A stretch of DNA of 64,000 nt, taken from contig CM067369.1 of the NCBI GenBank assembly GCA_034401795.1, positions 142,545,557 to 142,609,556 on the forward strand, in the 5' to 3' direction. Shown one piece after another: positions 43,999 through 54,520 of the stretch. The stretch is from Chaetoderma sp. LZ-2023a. Its lineage: Eukaryota; Mollusca; Caudofoveata; Chaetodermatida; Chaetodermatidae. The translations under genes and the position numbers were made by a program. Position 1 is the first letter of the stretch. Every line of letters begins with the position of its first letter. The notes under the pieces are model-generated. The model did no database searches, was not told where the DNA came from, and saw nothing but the letters and a program-made list of their open reading frames with translations.

Positions 43999-45468
43999 AT
44001 GTATTCATATAAATTGTGTATAATGGCGTTGTGGTTTAGCATGGTATCAAGTATATGCATGGACTCGAGTATACACCGCCTACCGAACGGCGTCATGATA
44101 ACTAAGCCGGAGACTGTGTCAGTGATACGGGCCGAATGGACCGTGATAGTATCCATCGACCATCCTTACCTACCCGCGGAGTTCCTGGGACGGTTGGCCC
44201 AAATGGCCAGTCTCGCCGCTAGCATGGGTACCAAAACAGCGTTTTTGAGTGGGAACGATATATACGGATTACAGCATCGAATACGGGGGGTAAGAATGAT
44301 GGCAAGCCAAACACAGCAAACCATGAGTAGTCGAAGTGGCGCTAGGCAGAAGCGAGGGTTATTTAACTTTGTGGGCGACATCGCATCATCGCTGTTCGGT
44401 ACCGCTACATCTGGGGATATAGACGCCATACGAGATGTGGTAAGGAGGGCGATGACGAGGATGAACAAAGTGGTGCATTTTACCAACCAGTTGACGTCGC
44501 ACGTCAAATTAGCTTTCCGAGATATTGGTATGAACACGGACCGTATTAACGAGTTAGGCGGCAACTTGGCCAGTGTAACGGGCAACATGAGCCGAGCGCT
44601 CAGGCAGCAGGGGATTCGATTGTTGGAACTCTATGCGTTGGTACGGTTAGGACATGTTATAGACTCGGCTGAACATGTGGTCTATGACTACCAGAAGGCA
44701 GCCGAACGATTCCATAGGCAAACGGCGTCCTTGGAGTTGGGTCGTCTAACGGAGGAACTTTTTAGTCCCGACGATCTGACGTCCGTATCGAAACAGGTTA
44801 GTGCGGAATATAGGCTGATAAGACCGTATCAGTAGTATTACAGAAATGTAGTGGTATATCCATTGTGGCAGGACGAATCGAAACTTCATTATGTGGCGAC
44901 ACTACCGTTAATTGACGGAGGACAATATATCGAATATGGACTACACTCATGGCCTGAACCGCTGGCCAAGACAGGGTATTACATGCAAGTGATGCTGGCC
45001 CGTACCAGCATTGGTCTAGATACCAAGACTGGGTGGTACTTTACCGCGTCGGAGTGTCGTGGTGCTGACCCTAGGATGTGCCAGGGACAACTACGGGTCG
45101 ACAAGACCCACGTGCCCTGTATTGTGAGTGTATTGACAAATGCGACTGATAGCAACTGTAATATTCAACTAACGAAGTCAAACGTAACCATTAGTAAATT
45201 ATTTGCCAACGAGAAAATCGGAGTAGTGTTGCAAACGTTCGGCGAGACGGTGGAAATTCATTGCGACGGACGACTGACGGACCGATGTATGGTGAGTAAT
45301 GGTGTGTATGCATTGATGTCTGGAAAATGCATATCATTGCACCAACTATTCAGACCCAGCAGACCCGGAGACCTGCAGCTCTACCGGAGCCGCTGCGGAG
45401 GGCAACCGGGTCGTCGCCTAATGCTGACGCCAGGACTGAGATCGACCCGACGGCTGCCGACTGGATAG
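43999..45468 (+). pseudogene. Env-like membrane fusion protein ORF, one internal stop
   Basis: Starting 92 bp after pol, frame 1 encodes a signal-peptide-like N-terminus (about residues 1-20). A furin-type site RQKR follows near residue 117 and is succeeded directly by GLFNFVG and a small-residue stretch. This arrangement is characteristic of the baculovirus F / errantivirus Env family, which mediates membrane fusion. The frame is interrupted by TAG at 44833-44835 and then continues in the same frame, with many cysteines, to a stop at 45466-45468. A coding-like region in another frame (45327-45536) and a hydrophobic segment near 45740-45790 suggest that a further shift removed the original anchor. 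The copy is defective for Env. Confidence 0.78.
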
Positions 45469-45539
45469 AGATGGAGACGTACGTTAACGTGGTGGATCCT
45501 AACGTGAGCATAAACCGCTTGGGGGTATCAGCATGACGT

Positions 45540-46181
45540 TTTGGCACTAACATTATAGTAATTGGTGAACATTAAATGTTGTAGCACGAACATTAGTATG
45601 GTGCCATGTTGGTACTGTATTATTTAATAGGAAAAATTCACATGATCTGTAATGGTATTTGCACTGTAGGATTAAGGTTTTGAACTATAATGTTGTGTCG
45701 TGTGACGACGAATCATTACGACACGCGAAAAGTGTGTCGCTGCTGACCATGTGGTCGCTGCTGGCAGTAGCGGCAGTTTATATTAATACATTATGTAATA
45801 TATATTCACTTGTTTTAAACTGTACCGATTGCTCGCTTTTATTGTTAAGTTACGCGTGGATCGAGGTTATCGACCACGGTTTAATGATGTTATTAATGTG
45901 TTTCCGGGGGCAGTCTTTTGCTACCCGGACATGTATGTTTGTATAATTATCAACCATACACTAACGAACACTACTAATGTATTTCCGAGCATTCCGCTAC
46001 TCGGACAAGTATTGGTGTATAATATATTGCCCTGTATTATTAATTTCTTGACCAATTGGATGAATATCAGGTGGTATCCGTTCAGGCTGCTGGTATTGGT
46101 TTGGGTTGTTGATAGTCCACAACGAGTTAGTTGACACTCTCTTTAAGAGAGATGGTCAAATAACTTTGGTTAAGGGGCGTA
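45540..46181 (+). other. Retroelement 3' region up to the right LTR
   Basis: No gene is supported. Hydrophobic ORF pieces (45659-45946, 45829-46134) may be decayed env 3' sequence. AAGGGGC at about 46172 is a weak polypurine-tract candidate before the LTR. Confidence 0.45.
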
Positions 46182-47880
46182 TGTAGATATGGGATTGTCT
46201 TCTGGGGGGTCATGACCCCGGGGACATCTTATATTTGCAGTCCAAGACCCCCAGCGAAGAATATGACAAGACCCCCAGCAAAGAATATGACTATATTTTT
46301 GAATACCAGACGAGCTAGGGAACGGATAACACAATGAGCGAAAATGTATTAGCGCGATCTAGTGTGTGCATCAAGTCGATGCAAAACTGACACGAAAATA
46401 TAGCTGATACAAAAAGTGAAATTGAAATATGAAATTGGAATAGAATAGACTAAGACTTAGGGCAGTGAGCTGATGGAATCTATCGGTGGTTGAAAGATGA
46501 AAGCTGTTGCTGCAGGCGCAGCATAACCTTTTATAGTATTCAGCAGAAGTTATGACCAATAGTTTTCTAAATATTCAAGCAAGAGCGTCGGTAGAATGCT
46601 ACGCACAGAGTGTACGTAGCACAGACTGAATGACTCATAGAATGACGTAGTAAACGTGGCGACGACCGACTTACCATAAGGACCGTAATAAGGTGACCGG
46701 GTTTCTATATTTCTATAGAGGCGACCCACGACACCAGATACGACACCAGATGTTGGTGAATCAGATGTACCACATGGTCACTAAGTCATGGCACCCTTCT
46801 GAAATGCAGGCGTAGGCCTAATAAGCAAGGGGCTGGACGTGGGCATGATAGCGTCTGGCGCCAAGTAGATTAGAAAACCAGACGAAAAGTTGACAGAAGA
46901 CGTTAGTCAGAATAAGATATTAAGAAACGATTAGCAATGATTGTCGAAGCAATGTCCATCACTGTCAAGTTTGTGGGAGGTTATCGGATAGAATTCTACA
47001 CTCATGAGTCAGTTAGGCCGCTTTAACTTGTTCGGTGTTCTTTTCCTAAGAGAGAAAATAGGAGTTTGATTAGTCAGGATGACGTCACAATCAATGAGCA
47101 TCGAATCAAACTCTGGAAAGAGGAACCAAAACGAACATGGTAGAGGGCTCCAGAGAAGTATAAAAAGTGGACTTTAACTTTTTAGAAAAAAGCTTGGTTC
47201 CGAAAATTATTGCGCTTAGGTAAACCTAGCCTCGAGTCCGTATAGTTCTGTGGAACTGAATTTGTCGAAATTCAAATAAGTTTTTGGTGAATGGTTTTAA
47301 GTAGCCAAGAACGGTTTTTGACGAAAATGATTTAGAGAATCGTGAAACGCAACTTTGTAATGATAGAATGACCAGTATTCGTATTGTATGAAAATCAGTT
47401 ATTTCTATAGACGCGAGTGACAGTAAAAGTTACTCAAAGTATCTGGTGGTAGTATAAGCCACCCATGATTGATAGAGATTGGTGGTAGTATAAGCCACTC
47501 ATATTTACTTAGAGTTTTATTTAACAGTTTGTTTTCTATCGTGACAGCATAAGTCACACATATCCGTAGCCATATTAGACAGTCAAACTTAAGAGAATAA
47601 ATTATCACTTCGATATTCTCGAAGCAAGAGTTTGGGTTGTGTATTGTCCAGTCTGGAAGCGACGGAAGACCACCGTCCCGAGCCACCATCTTTTACCCGA
47701 GTCAGATCAGGCCCAGATTATCGAGTATAAATATCGTCACCATTACCTTAGACGAGGCGAGCAGATAATCGTACTACTGCATCTTTGATAAGAGGTTGTC
47801 GCAGCAACCGGTACATCATATTCTTATCAGAAGTGTAGTAGATATATTTCTAAATTAGACCCGAAGATCGAAAATCTTCA
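46182..47880 (+). repeat. Right LTR
   Basis: It is the direct repeat of 36902-38601 at offset 9280 (9279 after a single T deletion near 47281). About twelve substitutions are visible by eye over 1.7 kb. Confidence 0.96.
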
Positions 47881-47884
47881 AAGT

Positions 47885-48800
47885 GAAAAAAGATTGTAAA
47901 AACATATCATATTTCTCGGGCGCAAATATTCAGTCAGTAAGCTAGCTTGTGTAACATCACACTGCGCAATAAATCAGTGAACGCGCTCGCGGTACCGGAT
48001 GTGACAAACGCTTTCCCCGGCGCCTACTTTTAACTAACCCTTAAACCACCGAATGGCCGACTTACTTTTTTATATTCCATTCTTATGATAACTAGTGCCT
48101 ATTATAAAAGCTAATTTTCTGTTAGTTGTTACTGTCCAAGATGGCAACATTTTTAAGGAAAAGGACTTCCAAAATGTGCACCAGTCTTTGTTATATAGAG
48201 CCCTACTAACTCAGTAGGACTTTCGACACCTGCGTGTTTATGGTTAAAATGCAAAACTAAGCATAAGGGCAACTGTGACGACCATCATAAAGTGATTATT
48301 AACAGTAACTGGTTGCTTAAATGCAGATTAGTCGCCTTATAAAATCGCATTTAGGACCACGCGACGGCAGTTTTTTTAGACGGGTGGTCTTATGACCACC
48401 CGTCTTAAAGAACTACAGCCTTGTGGTCCCAAAAGAAAACTGTTATAGACATATCTGAATATCTTTCTGATGTAAAAGGAAACGGAGTTTTACCGGCATA
48501 TGGTTATAAACCCTCTAGAATCCAGATGCTCAGGAGAGATAGCATTATTTATAGCGAGTACGTTGACGATATGATATAATATAACAAGACGTCAATATTT
48601 TCTGAAGCTTTAAGTCTAAAGAGAATTTATTACACCAAATGTGACATTGCAGATGTGGTCCGGATAACCTTAACAATGGCTACACTTAAACATTGACGCT
48701 TAACCCTGTTAAACCAGAGAAACACAATTACAATAGCAAGTTTTGTACATTATAAGAAGCATTTACTTTAATATTTTGAAATAAATTTGTTTAGAATCGT
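47885..48800. other. No gene; contains a hairpin
   Basis: A perfect 12-bp stem AGACGGGTGGTC / GACCACCCGTCT with loop TTAT lies at 48378-48405. It is set inside an outer imperfect pair GGACCAC (48353) / GTGGTCC (48422). Nothing else is recognised. Confidence 0.6.
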
Positions 48801-48805
48801 TTTTA

Positions 48806-50042
48806 GCTCACCTGGCCAGAATGGCCAAGTGAGCTTATGCCATGGCGACCGTCCGGCGTCCGTCTTTCCGTCCGTCCGTCCGTCTGTCAACTTTTTTCTT
48901 TAAGCGACTTATTCTCAAGAACCACTGGGCCGATTTCAATTATATTTGGGAGGAAGTATCCTTAGGGAATAGGGGTCCAAGTTTGTTCAAATGAAGCCGA
49001 TCGGCCAACTTGGCCGGCGGCCATCTTGGATTTCGTCCGATTTTAGGAAATGTCTTTAAAAAATCTTCTCCGAAACCGCTTGGTGAAATGAAGAAAACCC
49101 CATGAAATATGATCTACCGTAAGAGCTCAACCAAGTTTATTCAAGGGAACTTGATTGGTCAAATGGTTCGGCGGCCATCTTGGTTGACCGAGTTTTAGCG
49201 TAAACGACTTCTTCTCCAGAACCGCTGAAGGGATTGGTCCGAAATTTGGCAGATATGATTAGGGACTAAGGGCCATTAAAGTTTGTTCAAGGAAAGTTGA
49301 TCGGTCAAAAAACAAGGCCGCAGTGGGCCGATCAAAATACAGCATGTTTGGCGGCCATATTGGTTTGGGGTTTTTTAATGGATTTTGAGGCTGGAATTGG
49401 TTTTATATATGTTTTTGGGTATTCTGATCACAAATTTGCAATTTTCAAAACTGTCGGATAAACGGTTTGGCGGCCATCTTGGACCATTTTCCCGCGAAAA
49501 GTTCCCATACTAAAGCAATGGGAAATTTAAAATGTCTTCTAGAACGACTCGGCCGATTTCAATTATATTTGGCAGTAAGGTTGTAGAGATTCAAGTTTGT
49601 TCAAACGAAGCCAATCAGCCAATTAGTCAGGCGGCCATCTTGGATTTGGCCGATTTTTAGAATTTTCTTTAAAAATCTTCTCCGAAACAGCGATTGATTC
49701 AAAATTCATAAAATATTACTTAGGGCACGAGCTGAACCAAGTTTGTTCAAGGGAACTTGATTTGCCAAATGGTTGGGCGGCCATCTTGGATGGCCTGGTT
49801 TTCATGCAACTTCGTCTCCAGAGCTACTGAACGGATTGGGCCGAAATTTTGGAGATATGATATTGATGACTAAGTGCCATTAAAGTTTGTTCAAGAGAAG
49901 TTGATACATAAAGAAACCTGGCCTCTGTTTTCTTGTTACAAGTCTGCTCAACTCATTAGAGTTTTAGTTATTGTTAATGACCATTCTAGTTGAGATGCCT
50001 ATGGTCCAGGTGAGCGATACAGGCCCCTTGTGCCTCTTGTTA
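48806..50042 (+). repeat. GAGCGATACAGGCCC-family repeat, copy R3 (complete)
   Basis: It starts AGCTCACCTGGCCAGAATGG with CCATGGCGACCGTCC. It repeats the 'GGCGGCCATCTTGG' and 'AAGTTTGTTCAAGGGAACTTG' phrases about every 180-230 bp. It ends CCAGGTGAGCGATACAGGCC then CCTTGTGCCTCTTG. It has folding ends as in R2 and no conserved ORF, so it is probably non-autonomous. Confidence 0.82.
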
Positions 50043-50157
50043 TTAAATCGCTGCCTGAGAATGATGATCGCAAAATGGCATATCTATCACTTAGTCAAAG
50101 ATCTGGCGCCGGTAATCCAGGATGGGAATTTCGTGCACGGCTCATGGCACCATGTGA

Positions 50158-50240
50158 AGATGACCGACAGACAGACGGACAGACAGACAGACAGGCAGGC
50201 AGGCAGGCAGACAGGCAGGCAGGCAGGTAGTTAGGCAGGC

Positions 50241-50275
<35 letters not shown>

Positions 50276-50350
50276 GAGACGCGCGCGCAGACACGAACAC
50301 GCACGCGGGCACACACGCACTTAGGCAGCCAGCCAGACAGACATACACAC
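50158..50350. repeat. (CAGA)n/(CAGG)n/(CGCA)n microsatellite
   Basis: GACA, GGCA and then CGCG/CACG repeats run continuously and create Cys/Leu- or Gln/Thr-rich pseudo-ORFs on both strands. Confidence 0.92.
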
Positions 50351-50399
50351 GTGCACGCATGCACGCTATAGAGATGCACCATATTGACGTTAATATGGT

Positions 50400-51165
50400 A
50401 CATTTCTATGATGCACGTACGGACAGACCAGAATGCAATAGCCCCATCACCCTGCTGGGCGAGCGTAACAATTCCATTTCAAAGAACTCTAAAATTCTAA
50501 ATATGTCTAGTAAGTTGGCCAACTCAGACACGTAGGCCTCTACACCAGCTTGACTAATTTGTATTATCTCTAATGTTGGGTAAATGCGTATGGTAGATGT
50601 AATAACAGAATACAAAGTTCATACTCTAAGTACAGAATAACAGTTTCATTGATGGCTATTTCGAGCCAAGAATGTACTCTCGCATGTGTAGGGGTGTGTT
50701 TAGCATCTCTGCGTCAAGCAAGTTTCATCTTGCCTGATGAGAAGCGCTTGACCGCATCAAGTTGTAACTGGCGTGGAACAAGGACCTCTTGACATTCTCT
50801 AAGAGAGTGATGTGGATCACCGGAATATTACCGAGTGAACGACTGCTATTGGAGAAGCGATGAGGCCTAACTGTAAGCATCATTGGTAGCATCGTACTAA
50901 CATACGCCCACTCACATAGCTACGCCGTTTCACAGATGCTTAAATCTTTGAAAGCAAAGTTTAGCAACTACATCATAAATGCTATATGCCCGGCCTGTTG
51001 GGTAGAGGATGACACAACAATTAACTTTCTTACATGATGCACAATAACGAAATCCACCAGAGAACAGCATTTCGCAGTAATCAAACAAGCACTTCTGAGA
51101 GAATTCGTTCTCTCGTGCAATATTAAAAATGGCTACCACCCGCTTATACTAGTTTTTGCAAGATA
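50400..51165. other. No gene recognised
   Basis: ORFs at 50406-50615 and 50930-51139 (minus) have no domain. The latter has a Cys-rich patch (FRYCASCKKVNCC) and lies directly downstream of a LINE tail on the same strand, so it may be its continuation. Confidence 0.4.
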
Positions 51166-51169
51166 TTAG

Positions 51170-51480
51170 AAAGAATACTAAAAAAATCCATATTTTCGTT
51201 GTTTAACTTTGCCAGTCATGGCTTGCACAGAGTTCTATCTGCAGTGTGCAGTTCCAAGTTTGCATGATGCTGCACCAAGGTAGCACAAGAGGGATTTCTG
51301 TTCGTCGTCTTTCATGATGCTTTAAACCCAGAATTATTGAATGCTGTTTTGCTGTATTTTCCAGATGGGTTTTGATGGGGTGCCATGCAGTAGGATATGA
51401 AAATCAGGTAGACAGTATTCTTCGAGCAGAGTTGTAATATGACTTAGGAAAGTGGCTGGGCTAGAACTGAGGAGGCACTG
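51170..51480 (-). pseudogene. LINE-type C-terminal fragment
   Basis: The minus strand reads SPATFLSHITTLLEEYCLP, then LLHGTPSKPIWKIQQNSI, then EQKSLLCYLGAASCKLG, with three stop codons between. The 'YxLP...L...PsK..WK...SI..FW' and 'KSLL.YL' pattern is that of post-RT regions of molluscan LINEs. Confidence 0.55.
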
Positions 51481-51889
51481 CCTTAGAAGTGCTTACAGTC
51501 TGCATGTTGCATGTATGAATCGAAGTGACTACTTAAGTTGGAGTTTATGAATTTCTCCTTCTATGGGAAGGTCCTCTTGCAAAAGATGGCATGTAGCAAT
51601 TGCAGTTCTGGTGGAGAAATCATGTAGGGAAGTTTTGTAGTTGGTGTGAACTACCAACTGTTCGGAACAAGAGTAATGTTATGCATAGTGTGGAAACACA
51701 CCAGCCAAATACTGTGTGAAAGAATGCATAGTGTGGAACCACACCAGTGAATGAATGTACGAAAAGAATCACGGTTGTGAAATCATGTCAGGAAATAAAA
51801 CAAATGAGGGGCGAATAAGCTGGGTGTAGAAACACAAATAAAACGGGAAAAGGTTAAGTATTCGCCGGCCCAACGATGCTGGTTGGCTG

Positions 51890-52122
51890 ACCTTGGTGAC
51901 GGAGATTGTAGACTGTGGGCTGCTGGCGACCACAAAGACCAACTTCTGGAGTTGGTGGAACCAACTTCTGGAGTCGGTGGAACCAACTTCTGGAGTTGAT
52001 GGAACGTTCACTTTCCAGAGGGGCTGGGCGACCATTGCCGCCTGCAGTGAACACTACGGTATCGTCTCGACTCTTTGCGTAGCCAGTATGCTGCTGCATT
52101 GTGTTCCTAGTTAATTTATAAT
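51890..52122 (+). CDS. Unrecognised coding-like segment, paralogue of 61068-61319 (minus)
   Basis: The reading shares with the 61-kb segment the phrase GT-x-x-FQ-x-G-x-ATIAA, then a Gly-Ile/Leu and a V-x-x-M end. It also contains a three-unit 22-bp tandem repeat (CCAACTTCTGGAGTTGGTGG, about 51939-52000) that is absent from the other copy. It ends at a TAG (about 52112-52114), and about 10 bp later at 52123 the fold-back arm begins. Function is unknown. It may be an exon or a dispersed repeat with coding-like composition. Confidence 0.35.
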
Positions 52123-53724
52123 ACAAGTACACATATTGATGCAAGGCATCAATGGTAAATAGCGTGCCCGGAGGTTATTATAATTCTAAGAATAAGCTCA
52201 ACTGTTTCATGAAAAAATGAAGTTATATAAAGGCATACAAGCCACTTATGACAAAAATATATGCGGACAATAAACACAAAAGAAGGACTATTTCTTGCAA
52301 AAATATATGGGCATTATTAGCTATGGGCTAGGAAAAGCAGCTTATATTTTTGGTCAGTCCAACAATTTTTCCATCCATCCGTTTTCTCCAGGCCAAACTC
52401 CTTAACAGAGAGAGGAACAGACAAAATTAAGAGCAGCCAGTGATGAGAAAATTGCACTGCTGCATCAACAGAGCGCAACAGATCAAATTTGGGTCATTAG
52501 ATATCAACGACTTGTAAAGATAAAGAAATCAACAGAACTGGTAACCCAGTCAGTAGAAAATCAGCGCAAGAAGCAGTACAGACCCTGACGCCCATTCAAA
52601 CATATTAAAGAAAAACTGTAAAGAATATTTTAAACCTAAATCTTGATACCGTCTTAAACAGACGTGAAGAGCTTATTACCCGGAAATATATTGGTGAAAT
52701 ATACACTGCAATATTAGTAAAATGCACAAAGCAAGTATATTTTTTGATGCAATACAGGACCTCATTCTCTGTGGCCGAATTTCCTGTAGACGTTCTTAAC
52801 TTAGCACATGCATAGGCCTACACTTTCGGTTGATTTCTGTATTCAACAATCTGCTACAATATTATTGACAGCAGTTTTGACTGGAAATTTGGAACATTGG
52901 TAGTCTATCAATACTGCTACATAATTGCATTGGCCCTACATGGATTTATTCCCACGGATGGATTAAAGACAAAAGGATACTACTGATAATCACACATCCA
53001 TTATTCATTCGTATCCCGCGAGTTCTCTTTCTTAAATGTTGGGGTTTTCGTGCTTTTCGGTGCCCTATCCTGTCTGTATGTAATATGGTCGGCTCCAGAA
53101 GTTCGCTCACATAGACGTAGAGGGATTTGAATATGATAGTTATATTGGGAATTTTAAAAAATTTGACTGTGAAGTAATTTCATAGTATACGATTTCATCA
53201 CGTAAATTCGTTTCAATTTTGGCAGATCTGCGGGTTTTCAATGCCCTACTATTACCTGTCTGCAATAGGTTTGGCCACATAATTTCACCGATATGGTTAG
53301 ATAGCGATATGAACACGCTAATGAATCTTGAGTTTTCTACCACGTAGTAATTTCGTAATATTCAATTTAGTAGCAACGGACAGTTGTCAAATGCCAACAA
53401 TTTACCATATTCGGTATCAGAATGTCTGTTCTCGGTTTGTAATATTTTTAAAAATATATGGATGTATATAACTAAATATGAGCTAGTGCTTTTGCACAAT
53501 TCTACCATCAAGTAATCTCATCTTAGGTATAGTGACAAATTCGCCGTATGGCCCCATTATAATATGGTTGGTTCACATTCACCACATTCAGATAGGTGTC
53601 GGTATTTCCTGGCAGAATGTCACCCATATGTTTAGATAGGCATACGCTTACAGAGTAGTGAGATTGAAAACTATCTACCATGAAATAATTTTGGCTCAAA
53701 TTTAGGCTGCTTCATGGTTTTCGT

Positions 53725-53900
53725 TGCACCCAGTCAAATTAGTTTCAAAATAGTCATCAGCTTACCTGTATAGTTACCTTGAAATTGGAAGTCTGGGAAT
53801 TCATTATTCAGCGTATATATACATCGATTCCAACACACAAAAAAGGGGTGGAGCTTAGCTAGAAATAAGCGTGGCATGCCTAGAAATGGATCCCGCTATT
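53725..53900 (+). repeat. CRE/hairpin module, copy I (right half)
   Basis: It starts abruptly at CACCCAGTCAAATTAGTTTC (right hairpin arm). CAGCTTACCTGTATAGTTAC, GGGAATTCATTATTC and GGGTGGAGCTTAGCTAGAAA follow. The CRE half is absent. Confidence 0.75.
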
Positions 53901-54139
53901 GAAATTGGCATGAGCAAATTGAGCATTATAGGGCTAATACCACTTGTTAATGCGTGGTCCACACAATATGGACCACTTGTATTAAGAGAGCACCCGTATG
54001 TATAGGTCACATATTTTAACAAGACCAATCATAGATTGTAGACCCTTGCCATCCCGAACGCACATAGAGCCGAATACAATACACTCATCCTCTGACGGAG
54101 CGAGGGTAATTAATACCACTTGCTAATGGGCCTTTTCAG

Positions 54140-54520
54140 GTTGTCTATCCATCATATTACGTGATATGACGTCGTAATTAATTAAGTGACGCGTAGGACA
54201 ACGTCATAATAATGACGTCATGACTGACTCGATTTAGTCCATCTTAAATGCTTGACGCGTTGTACGAGTTGTATGTTTTTGTTATTTAATAAAAATGCTG
54301 TTGAATATTTTGGAAGTTATTTGACTGGCCGCTGTTGCTGCCATAGGCAGAACAGGACCTAGTCAATTCTTTAGTGTCCAAATATTCCATGGCTTACCTG
54401 TACAGTTTTCTTGAAATTTATCATCTAGTAGTTCAGAAATCCATCCATACCAACTTGAGAGTGGTATGGGTGGAGTTTAGCTAGAGATGGGCAGGGCATA
54501 GCTAAACTGGAAAGGTTCAT
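54140..54520 (+). repeat. CRE/hairpin module, copy J
   Basis: TATGACGTCGTAATTAATTA, TGACGCGTAGGACAACGTCA, TGACGTCATGACTGAC (CRE 54213-54220), GTTATTTAATAAAAATGC and the full hairpin (TTGAATATTTTGGAAGTTAT, GCTGTTGCTGCCATAGGCAG, CCAAATATTCCATGG) are present. CTTACCTGTACAG, GGGTGGAGTTTAGCTAGAG and GGGCAGGGCATAGCTAAAC follow. Confidence 0.85.

Larger units (their letters stand above)
36902..47880 (+). mobile_element. Gypsy-class LTR retroelement with env (errantivirus-like), recent insertion
   Basis: Two 1.7-kb LTRs (TG...CA) flank 7.6 kb carrying gag, pol (protease, RT, RNase H, integrase order, which is Ty3/gypsy order) and an env-like ORF. AAGT precedes the left LTR (36898-36901) and follows the right LTR (47881-47884), a 4-bp target duplication. 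The LTRs differ at about a dozen positions by eye, which implies a young insertion. Gag has two stops and a frame change, and env has one stop, so the copy cannot make all its proteins even though pol is open. Confidence 0.96.

Noticed and set aside
45659..46134. Separate small gene after env
   Set aside because: Overlapping short ORFs in different frames without a motif; best seen as decayed retroelement 3' sequence.
50095..50403. Cys/Leu-rich and Gln/Thr-rich ORFs
   Set aside because: They derive entirely from the CAGA/CAGG microsatellite.
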